Program-made: the position numbers and the translations under genes
Shown: piece by piece, positions 8,108-17,726 of the stretch
Layout of the letters: each line of letters starts with the position of its first letter
Numbering within the stretch: position 1 is the first letter of the stretch
Notes under the pieces: model-generated
The model's database searches: none
Seen by the model: only the letters and a program-made list of their open reading frames with translations
Told to the model about the DNA's origin: nothing
Source: CAVWUA01 sp963758025
GTDB lineage: Bacteria > Planctomycetota > Planctomycetia > Isosphaerales > Isosphaeraceae
DNA length: 64,000 nucleotides
Reading direction: 5' to 3'
NCBI GenBank assembly: GCA_963758025.1
Contig: CAVWUA010000012.1
Span: 143,865-207,864, forward strand

Positions 8108-9673
8108 ATGGCGACGGCGGCGAGCGAACGGCGGGCGGTCTTGCTTCGCGATGATGATAACGTGGCGGTCGCCGCGAAACCGATCCCGAAGGGCACGGTT
8201 CTCGATTTCGGTGATCGACAGGTCGAGGTCCGTGAGCCGATCGCCCTGGGGCACAAGCTCGCCCTGAACGACATCGCCACGGGCGAGCCCGTGCGCAAGT
8301 ACGGTCAGATCATCGGCTTCGCCTCGCAGCCGATCCCGGCCGGGTCGCACGTTCACGTGCAGAACGTCCGGGCCGACCTGTTCGAGCGGGATTACGCCTT
8401 CGCCAGCGAGCGGCCCCCGGCCCCGCCGCTCGTCACCCCTCGCACGTTTCCAGGCTATTTGAGGCCCGACGGCCGGGTCGGCACTCGCAACTACATCGCC
8501 GTCATCAGCACGGTCAACTGCTCGGCCAGCACGTCCAAGTACATCGCCGAGCGGTTCCGAGGCGACGACTGGAAGCGCGACTTCCCCAACGTCGACGGCG
8601 TCTTCGCCATCACCCACAAGGGGGGGTGCGGCCTGCCGTTCGAGAGCCTCGATCACCGACAGTTGGAGCGGGTGCTGGCCGGGTTCGCCAACCATCCGAA
8701 CGTCGCCGCGTATGTCGTCGTCGGCCTGGGGTGCGAGGTCAGCTACGCCTCACACCTGGTCGAGTCGCAGGACCTCGTCACGCTCGGCGGCGTGAAGCCT
8801 GAGGGCGGAGGCAAGCCCCGCCCCCGCGTCCTGAACATCCAGGAGCAGGGGGGGATCACCAGGACCGTCGAGGCGGCCGCGCAGGCGGTCCAGCAACTCT
8901 TGCCCGAGGCGAACGCGTGGCGTCGCACGGAGCAACCGGCGTCGAAGATCCACCTCGCCCTGGAATGCGGCGGTTCCGACGGCAACTCGGGCGTGACGGC
9001 CAACCCGGCCCTGGGCGTCGCCGCGGATCTGGTCGTCGCGCACGGTGGCACGGCCGTTCTCGGTGAGACGACCGAGATCTACGGCGCCGAGCACCTGCTG
9101 ACCCGCCGCGCCGTTAGCCGGGAGGTCGGTCAGAAGCTCGTCGATCGGATCAAGTGGTGGGAGTGGTACACCGGCGTCTTCGGCGCCGAGATCAACAACA
9201 ACCCCTCGCCGGGCAACAAGGCGGGGGGCCTGACGACGATCTACGAGAAATCACTCGGCGCCCTGGCGAAGGGAGGTTCCTCGCCGCTGGTCGATGTCGT
9301 CGGCTATGCCGAGCGGGTCGATACGCCGGGCCTGGTCTTCATGGACACCCCCGGCTACGACCCTCCCTGCACGACCGGCCTGGTGGCCGGCGGGGCGAAC
9401 GTCCTGGTCTTCACGACCGGCCGGGGGAGCGTTCTGGGCCTGAAGCCGACCCCTTGCATCAAGGTCGCCACCAACACGCCGCTCTATGAACGGATGAGCG
9501 ACGACATGGACCTGGACGCCGGCACGATCCTCGAAGGGGAGCCGGTCGAGTCGGTCGGCCGCCGCCTGTTCGACCTGATCCTGGACGTGGCCGGCGGCAA
9601 GCAGACCAAGAGCGAGACGATGGGCGTCGGCGAGGAGGAGTTCGCCCCCTGGCACGTCGGGCCGACCCTCTGA
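8108..9673 (+). CDS. UxaA-family sugar-acid dehydratase (altronate dehydratase type)
   Basis: A full-length 521-residue protein of the UxaA/GarD family, which dehydrates sugar acids such as altronate or galactarate to 2-keto-3-deoxy acids. The ATG at 8108 has AAAAGGAG upstream. The N-terminal SAF domain occupies about residues 1-90 (RAVLLRDDDNVAVAAKPIP). The catalytic region begins near 115 with GYLRPDGRVGTRNYIAVIST and continues with HKGGCGLPF, ALECGGSDGNSGVTANPALG, NNPSPGNKAGGLTTIYEKSLG and FMDTPGYDPPCTTGL. Cys residues in VNCS, GGCG and the late PCTT are candidate metal ligands. The exact sugar acid is not determinable. Confidence 0.92.
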   Translation: MATAASERRAVLLRDDDNVAVAAKPIPKGTVLDFGDRQVEVREPIALGHKLALNDIATGEPVRKYGQIIGFASQPIPAGSHVHVQNVRADLFERDYAFASERPPAPPLVTPRTFPGYLRPDGRVGTRNYIAVISTVNCSASTSKYIAERFRGDDWKRDFPNVDGVFAITHKGGCGLPFESLDHRQLERVLAGFANHPNVAAYVVVGLGCEVSYASHLVESQDLVTLGGVKPEGGGKPRPRVLNIQEQGGITRTVEAAAQAVQQLLPEANAWRRTEQPASKIHLALECGGSDGNSGVTANPALGVAADLVVAHGGTAVLGETTEIYGAEHLLTRRAVSREVGQKLVDRIKWWEWYTGVFGAEINNNPSPGNKAGGLTTIYEKSLGALAKGGSSPLVDVVGYAERVDTPGLVFMDTPGYDPPCTTGLVAGGANVLVFTTGRGSVLGLKPTPCIKVATNTPLYERMSDDMDLDAGTILEGEPVESVGRRLFDLILDVAGGKQTKSETMGVGEEEFAPWHVGPTL

Positions 9674-11791
9674 TGCGTCGGCGGGGCCGCGCTGCTCTGG
9701 GGTGCCCTGGTCATCGCCGAGGCCCTCTGGCTGGTCTGGTTCCTGGTCGAGCCGTTGCCCAGCACGCGGAACGCCGACGGCCCGCTCTTGCGGCGCTGGC
9801 ACGTCCTGGCCTGGTCGTTGCCCGGCGTCGTGCCGGGCGTGCCGTTCGGGGAAACCCACCTGGGCCAGGCGATCGAGCACCTGAGCCACGTCGAGAACCT
9901 CCCCCAGCGCCTGCCGATCCTCCTGGCCGCCGCCGCTGATTGCCGCCGCCGCCGAGGCCTTGGGGATGCTCGTGCTGCGGGTATTGCGGCTCCGAGGTCG
10001 CTTGACCGTCTGGGAACGCCTCCCGCTGGCCTTCCTCCTGGGGACGAGCGGGCTGGGCGTCCTGACCCTGCTCGCCGGGCGGCTCGCCCTGTTGACCCCC
10101 TGGTCAGCGCGGGTTGGGCTGGGCGTGTTGATCGCGGTGGAGCTTGGCGTCTGGCTCGCGATGAGGACGCGTGCCGCGACACTCCGAGGAAGGCACGCCT
10201 CGCCCGCGCCGGGGTCCGCTCCTGGCGTTCGCCGCCCTGGCCGGGCCGTTCCTCGTGATGATGGCCCTGGGGGCGATGCTGCCGACGATCGAATTCGACG
10301 CGCTGGAGTACCACCTTCAAGGGCCGAAGGAATACTTCCTGGCGGAGCGGGTCGCGTTCCTGCCGCACAATGTCTACACGAGCATGCCGTTCGGCGTGGA
10401 GATGCTCCACCTGCTCGGCATGGAGGTCGTGGACGACTGGTGGTGGGGGCGCTCGTCGGTCAACTCCTGGTGATGCTGCACGCCCCGGCCGCCGCCGCGC
10501 TGATCGCGCTGGCGACCCGGCGGATCGGCTCGCCGAGGGCGTCGTGGTTCGCGGCCTTGGTGTACCTGACGACCCCCTGGATCTTCCAGCTCGCGGTGAT
10601 CCCGTTCGTGGAAGGCCCGCTCTGCTCCTTCCACGCCGCATGCCTCTGGGCGGCGCTGCGGCTCTGGGAGAGCACCGAAGCGCGATCGGACGAATCCCGT
10701 CGGGTGGATGAGCGGAACTGGGCCGGCTTGCTCGGGCTTCTGGCCGGCGGGGCGATGGCGTGCAAGTATCCGGCCCTGATCTCGGCGGTCGTGCCGTTCG
10801 GCCTGCTGGCGGCGGCCGCCTCGCGCGCGGCGGCGGTCGCCAGGGATCGTGCTGGCGTTCGTCGCGGGATGGGCGGTCATCATCGGGTCCCTGGCTGGTC
10901 AAGAACGTCCTCGACACCGGCAATCCGGTCTATCCGCTGGCCTACGAGGTCTTCGGCGGCCGGTACTGGAATGCCGCTCGCGAGGCGCAATGGACCCGGG
11001 CTCATGGGCCGAGGCCCCTGACGCTGGGGGCTTTGCTCGGAGGCTTGCTCGACCTGGCCGGACGGAGCGACTGGCAGTCCCCGCTGTATCTGGCCCTGGC
11101 GCCTCTGGCGTTCGTGCGTCGGGAAACGCGGCGGGTGGCGTGGGTTCTACTCGGCTATACCACGTACCTGTTCGCCACGTGGTTCCTGATGACGCACCGG
11201 CTCGAACGCTTCCTGCTGCCGACCTTGCCCCCTCTGGCGATCCTGGCGGGCCTCGGCGCGGACTGGTCGCGCCGGCGCGGCTGGACGATCCTGCTCGGCG
11301 TGATCCTGGCCGTCTCCCTGGCGACGAACCTCGCGCTCGACTCGACCCCCCTGGTCGGCCCGAACGAGTGGACGGCCGACCTCCATCGCCTGCGGGTTAC
11401 GGTCCCCGCCGAGGTCGATCCCGCCCTGGCGGCGCTTGATACCGCTTTGCCTGAGGATGCCCGCGTCCTCCTGGTCGGCCAGGCGTCGGTCTTTCCGATG
11501 GAGCACGCCTACGCCTATAACTCCGTCTTCAACGACGAGATCCTCGAACAACTGGCGAAGGGCAAGACCCCCGCGCAGATCCGTCAGGCCCTGGGGGATC
11601 GCGGCATCACCCACATTTACGTGGACTGGCAGGAAATCGAGCGATACCGTTCCCCGGGCAATTACGGCTTCTCGCCCTTCGTCACCCCGGAACTGTTCGC
11701 CCTCCTGGTCCGCGACGGCGTGCTCGAACCACTCCCGTCGCTGGGGCCGAGACAGGAGCTTTACCGGGTCCGTTCCTTTCCGAATGGTTGA
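9673..11791 (+). CDS. GT39/ArnT-like membrane glycosyltransferase, multiply frameshifted
   Basis: Polytopic GT-C-fold glycosyltransferase presumed to use a lipid-linked sugar donor. Pieces in successive frames read as one protein: a hydrophobic N-terminus (LVIAEALWLVWFLVEPLP), FLLGTSGLGVLTLLAGRLAL, the family hallmark FDALEYHLQGPKEYFLAERV near 10295, TTPWIFQLAVIPFVEGPL near 10570, KNVLDTGNPVYPLAYEVFGG near 10900, RLERFLLPTLPPLAILAGLG and a soluble C-terminus ending RVRSFPNG. Frame changes fall near 9690, 9945, 10190, 10445, 10845 and 10885. The start ATG overlaps the uxaA stop (TGATG). The density of breaks is extreme but every piece is conserved, so error is likelier than decay. Confidence 0.75.
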
Positions 11792-11865
11792 TGGAAAGAT
11801 GGTGGATGAGGAATTGGTGTACAATGGGCGGGGTCCGGTGACCGTTGACCTCGGAGGATTCCACG

Positions 11866-12417
11866 ATGGCGACGACCACGAAAACGCAGATCACCGCCGA
11901 TGAGTTTTTTCAGATGGATCTCGGCGAGGGCTTGTATGAACTCGTGCGCGGGGAGATCGTAAAGGTGAATCCGCCGGAATACTGGCATGGATATCTCTGC
12001 GGGAATGTGTACACGATCCTGCGCGAGTACGGTCAACGAACTGGCCACGGGCACGCGGCGACGAATGATTCCGCCGTTGCTGTCAGCGAGATCACCGTGC
12101 GCGGGGCTGACATCTGCTATTACAGTGAGGCCCGCTGGCCTCGCGCTCAGGTGGGGCAGGGCCGTCCGTCCGTCCCGCCCGACCTGGTCGTCGAGGTCGT
12201 TTCCCCGAACGACCGGCCCGGCAAGGTGCTGGAAAAGGTTGGCGAGTATCTCTCCGCCGGGGTTCCGATGGTCTGGGTGCTCCACGCGAAACAGCGCAAC
12301 CTGACGATCTACCGGGGGGACGATCCGACCCCAATGGTCTTGACGGAAGCCGACATCGTGGACAATCTTGCGGAGTTGCCCGGGTTCCGCTGCCCGGTCG
12401 CCGAGTGCTTCGCCTGA
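11866..12417 (+). CDS. Uma2-family putative endonuclease-fold protein
   Basis: A PD-(D/E)XK-fold protein of the Uma2/DUF820 family, abundant in cyanobacteria and planctomycetes, with no established function. The ATG at 11866 has GGAGG 7 nt upstream. Typical features are ITADEFFQMDLGEGLYELVR at the N-terminus, RGADICYYSEARWP in the middle and PPDLVVEVVSPNDRPGKVLE near residue 100, which carries the D...ExxS pattern of the active site, followed by YLSAGVPMVWVLHAKQRNL. It is 183 residues long, normal for the family. Confidence 0.92.
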   Translation: MATTTKTQITADEFFQMDLGEGLYELVRGEIVKVNPPEYWHGYLCGNVYTILREYGQRTGHGHAATNDSAVAVSEITVRGADICYYSEARWPRAQVGQGRPSVPPDLVVEVVSPNDRPGKVLEKVGEYLSAGVPMVWVLHAKQRNLTIYRGDDPTPMVLTEADIVDNLAELPGFRCPVAECFA

Positions 12418-12436
12418 GCCAACGGATGGGAATCGC

Positions 12437-13489
12437 ATGGACGCAACGACCGTCGTGACCGGAGGCGCCGGGTTCATCGGCAGCCACCTGGTCGATCGCC
12501 TGCGGACCGAGGGCCGGCGGCTCGTCGTGATCGAACGGCCCGGGGCCGATACGGCGCACCTGCCGGACGATGTCGAGGTCGTCCGGGCCGATATTCGCGA
12601 CCGCGAGGCGATCGAACGGGCCATGCAAGGGGCTCGCTTCGTTTATCACCTGGCCGCCAATCCCAACCTCTGGGCGCGCGATCGGGGCGAGTTCGACGCG
12701 GTGAACCATCGCGGCACGATCCACGTTCTCGACGCGGCCATCGCCGCCGGGGCCGAGCGCATCCTGCACGTCAGCACCGAGAGCATCCTGACCTGCGCCC
12801 GGAGCCAGGGGCCGATCGCCGAGGATGTCGAGGTCGCGCTGGCGGACGCCGTCGGGCCGTACTGCCGGTCGAAGCTCCGGGCTGAGAACGCGGCGCGGGA
12901 GCGAGCCCGGGCGGGGCATCCGGTCGTCATCGCCAACCCGACGATGCCCGTCGGGCCGGGGGATCGGGGACTCTCTCCCCCCACCCGCTTGATCCGCGAC
13001 TTCTGCCGGGGGCAGCTCCCCGCGCGGATGGATTGCACGCTCAACCTGATCGACGTCCGCGACATCGCCGAGGGGCTCATCCGCACGCTCCAGAAGGGGC
13101 AGCCCGGGCGCCGGTATCTGCTCGGGGGGGAGAACCTCGACCTGCGGCAACTGCTCGGCCTGCTCAGCGAGTTGACCGGCGTGCCGGTGCCCCGATGGCG
13201 GGTGCCGTACCCGGTCGGCCTGGCGGTGGCCGTCTTGAGCGAGTTCTGCGCCGATCACCTGCACGGCCAACCTCCCAAGGCGACCGTGACCGGCGTGCGC
13301 CTCACGCGGCGGACGATGCACTTCGACGCCTCTCGGAGCCTCGACGCGCTGGGGCTCGAACCTCGTCCGGTCCGCGAGAGCCTGGCCGACGCCGTCGCCT
13401 GGCTGAGCCGGACCGGAGAGATTCCGTCCGCCCGCGCAACGCGGTCCAGCGAACGCGCGTCGTCTCTATCAGAAATCTGCAATCTGTAA
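12437..13489 (+). CDS. NAD-dependent epimerase/dehydratase, HpnA-like
   Basis: An extended short-chain dehydrogenase acting on a nucleotide sugar or hopanoid-linked sugar. The Rossmann motif is TGGAGFIGSHLVDRL at residue 7; the active site is YCRSK near 142, matching YxxxK, with a Ser-rich stretch HVSTES before it. The layout (ANPTMPVGPGD, YLLGGENLDLRQLL) resembles the hopanoid-associated epimerase HpnA, but no hopanoid genes are visible nearby, so the name is tentative. The ATG at 12437 is 19 bp after the uma2 stop. The last 15 or so residues (ATRSSERASSLSEICNL) look like run-through into intergenic DNA. Confidence 0.85.
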   Translation: MDATTVVTGGAGFIGSHLVDRLRTEGRRLVVIERPGADTAHLPDDVEVVRADIRDREAIERAMQGARFVYHLAANPNLWARDRGEFDAVNHRGTIHVLDAAIAAGAERILHVSTESILTCARSQGPIAEDVEVALADAVGPYCRSKLRAENAARERARAGHPVVIANPTMPVGPGDRGLSPPTRLIRDFCRGQLPARMDCTLNLIDVRDIAEGLIRTLQKGQPGRRYLLGGENLDLRQLLGLLSELTGVPVPRWRVPYPVGLAVAVLSEFCADHLHGQPPKATVTGVRLTRRTMHFDASRSLDALGLEPRPVRESLADAVAWLSRTGEIPSARATRSSERASSLSEICNL

Positions 13490-13555
13490 TTTGAAGTTTT
13501 TTATTGAAACCGAACGTCCGCCTGACGAACAATAGATTCCGGGGAGGCACAGACG

Positions 13556-15058
13556 ATGAGTGTCGAGGTTCAGGCCCGGTTCGAGGCATATCCCGAACCG
13601 TCGCCGAACGCCGTGCCGATCGGCCCGGATCAGCTTGCCCGGATGGATGATAATCTCCACTGGGGCTGGTCGTGGCACCGGTACCGGTATGTGTACCGCC
13701 GCGCTGAGGGCCTGCGCATCCTCGACGCCGGCTGCGGTACGGGTCTGTCCAGTCTCGCTCTGGCCCGCCTGAACCCGGGGTCAAAAGTTCTGGGAGTGGA
13801 TTTTTCGCCAAGAGCGCTGGAGCTGGCGCGGGAGCGGCTCCAGGTTGCTCCCGAGGAAAACCGGGACGTTACCTTCCAGGCGCACGACCTCCGCGACCGG
13901 CTTCCGGCGGATCTGGGACCGTTCGATTTCATCGTCTGCCGAGGGGTACTGGGGCTGGCGGAGGACTCCGCGGCGATCCTGGCGAACCTGGCCGCGGCGC
14001 TTGATGATCGGGGTCTGCTTCTGGCCGAGTTCCCCGCGCCGGCCGGTCGCCAGGCGGCGCGGCAGTTGCGCCGGGCGGTCGAGGCCCTGTGTCCTCCCGA
14101 GGCGACCCTGGATGAACGCGTCACCGTCGGCCGTGAGCTGTTCGAAGCGCTGCGGTCGGATCATCCCGTGCGCCGTTACGAGTCGCTCATCGCCGGTCCG
14201 GGGCGGAGCCTGGCCGAGCACCTGATCGTCGAGTCGGTCGGCCCCTGGGGACGCGACTGGAGCCTGGCCGAGGCGATCCAGGCGATCGAAGCGGCGGGCC
14301 TGCGGTTCCTCTACGCGGCGGCCGGCCAACCCTGGCAGCCGGGGCGGATCTTCCATCCGAACGTGCCCGAGGCCCTCAAAAGCCGTGTGGAAGGGCTCTC
14401 CGACCGCGACCGGGCCGTCCTGATGGATGCGCTCGACCCGTCGCTCCACCTGGCCGAATATCGCCTCTACGCGTGCCCGGCCGACTTCGAGCCCAGACAG
14501 CCGGGTTGGCCCGACGAGCGAACCGCCGACCCTGAGGTTCTCGATCGGCTGATCCCGCACCCGACCGGTCTCGTCCGTCCGCTCGATTCGGCCCCCGGCC
14601 CCGTCACAAACGCGGGGCCTCGACCGTACCAGGCTGTCACCGGAGTTGTGGCGCATGTCGCTCCGCGCAATGATATCCGGTTACAGGCCTCCGACGGCCA
14701 GCGCACTTGCGGCGAGATCGACCAGCTAATTCACGACCAGACCGGTCAGACCGAACCGATTGAGCAACGACATTCCCAATGGCTTGAATTGGCCAATCGT
14801 GGATTCCTTCTGTTGGAGTCCCCCGATCGCCGCCAGCACGTCGATTGCGTCCATTTGGGGCCTGTCCGCGATCGTCTCGATTGTCCCTGTCCGCGTCGGT
14901 GGATTCGTAGTTGTGAATGGCATGGATATTGCACTATAGATGCGGTCAATCCGGATGACGAACGTCGTCCCGCCTTTGATCGGGCGCGGGATCGTCTGGG
15001 AATCGAGGACGTCACGGTCTGTGCTCGATGCTCGGATTACACTCCTGACGAACAATGA
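13556..15058 (+). CDS. Class I SAM-dependent methyltransferase
   Basis: Motif I is ILDAGCGTGLSSLALARL near residue 55, followed by VLGVDFSPRALELARERL, DLRDRLPADLGPFDFIVCRG and LDDRGLLLAEFPAPAG, the standard order for a Rossmann-fold methyltransferase. The substrate is unknown. ATG at 13556 with GGGGAGG upstream. The N-terminal part (FEAYPEPSPNAVPIGP) suggests the family that methylates small molecules or protein arginines. After about residue 415 the sequence becomes Arg/Cys-rich and less ordered (CPCPRRWIRSCEWHG), so the true end may be earlier or a frame error may lie near 14850. Confidence 0.8.
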   Translation: MSVEVQARFEAYPEPSPNAVPIGPDQLARMDDNLHWGWSWHRYRYVYRRAEGLRILDAGCGTGLSSLALARLNPGSKVLGVDFSPRALELARERLQVAPEENRDVTFQAHDLRDRLPADLGPFDFIVCRGVLGLAEDSAAILANLAAALDDRGLLLAEFPAPAGRQAARQLRRAVEALCPPEATLDERVTVGRELFEALRSDHPVRRYESLIAGPGRSLAEHLIVESVGPWGRDWSLAEAIQAIEAAGLRFLYAAAGQPWQPGRIFHPNVPEALKSRVEGLSDRDRAVLMDALDPSLHLAEYRLYACPADFEPRQPGWPDERTADPEVLDRLIPHPTGLVRPLDSAPGPVTNAGPRPYQAVTGVVAHVAPRNDIRLQASDGQRTCGEIDQLIHDQTGQTEPIEQRHSQWLELANRGFLLLESPDRRQHVDCVHLGPVRDRLDCPCPRRWIRSCEWHGYCTIDAVNPDDERRPAFDRARDRLGIEDVTVCARCSDYTPDEQ

Positions 15059-15301
15059 TTTTCTAGGATCTTTTTTTGGTCGGAATGTCTTGATTTTGAG
15101 AGAGTTTTCTCTCACGCTATGCCGGAAATCTTGGGTGGTTTTGCGAATTTTGTTGCACATTCCCTCGGCGTCTGCTATCTCGACTAAAGAGGGAGTGTGT
15201 GGGGGCAATTCAGGAAGGGCTTATTAAGCATCGCAGTCTCAGGACGAGTTCACGGCCGCGAGTGTTTTTCGCCCGGAGGCTCGGTTCAGGACACAAATGT
15301 A

Positions 15302-15883
15302 ATGCGTGCACGCCTGGTGGCCCTGGACGACGGTCCCGATATCCCGCTCGATCGCGCGATGGTGATCGTCGGGCGGCACCCCCAGTGCGATGCGCGGCTT
15401 GACTCGATCCGGGTCTCCCGCCGCCATTGCTGCATGACGCAGGACAACGGCGATCTGGTTGTTCGCGATCTCGGAAGTACAAACGGCATACGGATTAACG
15501 GCCAGCGCGTGGAGATGGGGCGTCTCCGTCCGGGAGATGAGCTTTCCATTGCCCATATCCGTTATCGCCTGGACAGCGGCCAGGGGCAGGAACGAACCCA
15601 GGCCGATCCGTACCCGGCTGAACTTCGGCGAAGTGACGGTGGAGAAGACCCCGCCGGCCCGATCATCGCCGCCATGCGGCGCCGGACTCCTTTTCCGATC
15701 AATGCGGACGACCCCGATAACCCGCTGGCGCTGGCCGTGCGGGAAATGTTGCCGGTTGGCATGGCGGAGCGCTGCCGGATCCAGGTGATTGTTCAGATGA
15801 ACCCGGATGCTTGTAGCAGCAGTGACGACGTTCCCAGGGTAGAGGAAGCCCCCGACCTATGCCGGCACGATTCGTCCCACTGA
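15302..15883 (+). CDS. FHA-domain protein
   Basis: A forkhead-associated domain fills residues 1-100 and would bind phosphothreonine peptides. The core residues are present: GRHPQCDARL, SRRHCCMTQDNGDLVVRDLG and STNGIRINGQRV. The remaining about 90 residues have no clear fold (RRRTPFPINADDPDNPLALA). The ATG at 15302 is chosen because the FHA fold begins there; the longer in-frame extension looks non-coding. The gene overlaps the start of a second FHA gene by 25 bp, so the pair is probably co-translated. No kinase is encoded within the window. Confidence 0.85.
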   Translation: MRARLVALDDGPDIPLDRAMVIVGRHPQCDARLDSIRVSRRHCCMTQDNGDLVVRDLGSTNGIRINGQRVEMGRLRPGDELSIAHIRYRLDSGQGQERTQADPYPAELRRSDGGEDPAGPIIAAMRRRTPFPINADDPDNPLALAVREMLPVGMAERCRIQVIVQMNPDACSSSDDVPRVEEAPDLCRHDSSH

Positions 15884-16257
15884 GCAAGGGAAGCGCACCG
15901 ATCATTCCCGTCCAGCGGCCCGTGGTTCTGATCGGACGACATCCCGACTGCGATATCCGGATCGACTTGCCGCAGATATCCCGCCGCCATTGTTGCGTGG
16001 CCCTGGCCTACGACCGCCTGACGATCCGTGACCTGGGAAGCAAGAACGGCGTTCGCGTCAACGGCAAGGTTGTGGAAGAGGTGCAGCTCCGGCCCGGCGA
16101 TGAGGTGGCGATTGCTCACCTGATCTACCGGCTCGAAGACGATTCGCCTGCCCCAACCCCCCGCCCTCCGGCTGAGTCGGAGCCGGATGACCTGCCCGCT
16201 TTGCCCGCTGAAATCGACGATGATTCGGATGACGATCTCGTGCCCCTGGACATCTGA
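15859..16257 (+). CDS. Second FHA-domain protein
   Basis: A 132-residue protein, paralogous to the preceding gene: GRHPDCDIRIDLPQISRRHC, LTIRDLGSKNGVRVNGKVVE and LRPGDEVAIAHLIYRLED match it almost block for block. The C-terminal 40 residues are acidic and Pro-rich (EIDDDSDDDLVPLDI). ATG at 15859 with AGAGGAAG upstream, inside the end of the first FHA gene in another frame. The pair looks like a tandem duplication whose copies kept the phosphothreonine-binding loops but diverged in their tails. Confidence 0.87.
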   Translation: MPARFVPLSKGSAPIIPVQRPVVLIGRHPDCDIRIDLPQISRRHCCVALAYDRLTIRDLGSKNGVRVNGKVVEEVQLRPGDEVAIAHLIYRLEDDSPAPTPRPPAESEPDDLPALPAEIDDDSDDDLVPLDI

Positions 16258-16424
16258 CAGCCGACGCCCATCGTGCGCCGTTTGCGAATTTTCCAGAGTA
16301 GGCCATTTGGCAAACTGGCGCGGTGCTCTATCCTAAAGAGATAGATACAAGGCGTTCACGTCTCGAGCGTGATCGGGCGTCCCCTCCGGATGGTCCGTGT
16401 GCTCTCACCGAGGAGGTTTCTCAG

Positions 16425-17573
16425 ATGCAACGTCGAGGCTGGCAACTGGCCGCCGCTCTGGCGGTCCTTCTGGCGATGGGTGGCGAAGCCGCGCAGGCTC
16501 AGTACGGTTATTACTATCCGGGGGGCTACGGCGGCTGGCGAGGTTGGGGAGGCGCCGGATCGACCGCGTTCGGCAGCGAGGCCATGGGCATGGGCATGTT
16601 CGCCCAGGGGGTCGGAGAGTACAACGTCAACACCGCGCAGGCGCGGGCCATCAATGCCCAGACGCTCGGAATGATGAACGAGTACATGTACGAGGCCCAG
16701 CAGGTCCGCAACTACAAGTATTATCAGCAACTGAAGGCGCACAAGGCGAACCGCAACATGAGCCTGAACGCGATTTACCAGCGGCTGCGGGACCAACCGG
16801 ACGATTACGACATCCAGAACGGTGATGCGTTGAACGTCGCGCTGAACCAGATCAACGACCCGAAGGTCTATGCCGCGGCGATGAAGGAAGCGCAGGCCCC
16901 GGTTCCCCCCGACATGATCCGGAACATCCCGTTCGACTTCGGCTCCGAAGCGGTCACCATCAGCCTAAGCGAGCTGACCAACGAGGAGGACTGGCCTCTG
17001 ATCCTCCGGGACAAGTCGTTCGCCAAGCAGCGCGAGGCGTTCGAGCAGGCCGTCAAGACCGCCATGGAGGAGGACGACAAGGGTGAGCTCTCGCTGGAAA
17101 CCATCGCGAAGGTGCGCCAGGCGGTGCAAGGGCTCAAGGAGAAGGTCGAGACGCTGGAGGCCGGGAGCCAGCAGCGGATCGAGGCCGAGAACCACGTCAA
17201 GGCCCTCGCCGGCCTGACCCGCATGCTGCAGAAGCCCGATGTGGATCACCTGCTGAAGGGTCTGGAGGATTACAAGGGGACGACTCTGGCCGACCTGCTG
17301 GCGTTCATGAGGGCCTTCAACCTCCGTTTCGGCGCGGCCACCAACGACCGCCAGCGCGCGATTTACGAACAACTGTTCCCGATGCTCGATAGCCTCCGCG
17401 ACGCGGTGCTCGAACAATCGGGCGTCACCGAGCAGGCCCTGGCCGAGAATTCGCCGCCGAGGATCAACCGCAGCGGCTTTCCGACCCAGTTCTTCGAGGG
17501 CATGACCCACGAGCATATCAATGCGCCGAATCCCCCGGCCGTCCCGCAAGCGCGGACGGCCCCACAGCCCTGA
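16425..17573 (+). CDS. Secreted helical protein, planctomycete-type hypothetical
   Basis: No defined function. ATG at 16425 with a perfect AGGAGG 8 nt upstream. The signal peptide covers residues 1-25 (LAAALAVLLAMGGEAAQAQ), then comes a Gly/Tyr-rich spacer (YGYYYPGGYGGWRGWGGAG), then a long mostly helical region rich in Glu, Lys and Gln, for example AVQGLKEKVETLEAGSQQ near 230, which may form a coiled coil. The C-terminus is Pro-rich. The product is 382 residues and likely periplasmic or envelope-associated. The strong ribosome binding site suggests high expression. Confidence 0.8.
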   Translation: MQRRGWQLAAALAVLLAMGGEAAQAQYGYYYPGGYGGWRGWGGAGSTAFGSEAMGMGMFAQGVGEYNVNTAQARAINAQTLGMMNEYMYEAQQVRNYKYYQQLKAHKANRNMSLNAIYQRLRDQPDDYDIQNGDALNVALNQINDPKVYAAAMKEAQAPVPPDMIRNIPFDFGSEAVTISLSELTNEEDWPLILRDKSFAKQREAFEQAVKTAMEEDDKGELSLETIAKVRQAVQGLKEKVETLEAGSQQRIEAENHVKALAGLTRMLQKPDVDHLLKGLEDYKGTTLADLLAFMRAFNLRFGAATNDRQRAIYEQLFPMLDSLRDAVLEQSGVTEQALAENSPPRINRSGFPTQFFEGMTHEHINAPNPPAVPQARTAPQP

Positions 17574-17726
17574 GATCGCGTTCGATCCCGAATCCTCCGC
17601 CCGGGAGCGGCCCAGGAGCCGCTTCCGGGCGGTTCATTTTGGGTTTCCGACGCGTGAGTGGGCGGATCAACCCAGGGGACGAGGCGGCCCCATGGCTCGG
17701 TCCCTGTCGAATGCGGATCGAACAAG

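Noticed and set aside
7154..9673. An 839-residue frame that joins the ThuA-like protein to the UxaA dehydratase, as if a fusion enzyme
   Set aside because: The ThuA part changes frame near 7905 and ends properly at 8049 in another frame; the dehydratase has its own ribosome binding site and ATG at 8108. The joined frame is a consequence of the frame break.
9673..11791. Programmed ribosomal frameshifting in the glycosyltransferase gene
   Set aside because: Six breaks at unrelated positions with no common slippery site; similar breaks occur in many unrelated genes of the window, so sequence error explains them better.
14726..15208. Minus-strand frame of 160 codons overlapping the methyltransferase end
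   Set aside because: No ribosome binding site or family signature; it fits a chance frame in the less G+C-rich intergenic stretch, though it leaves the true methyltransferase C-terminus uncertain.
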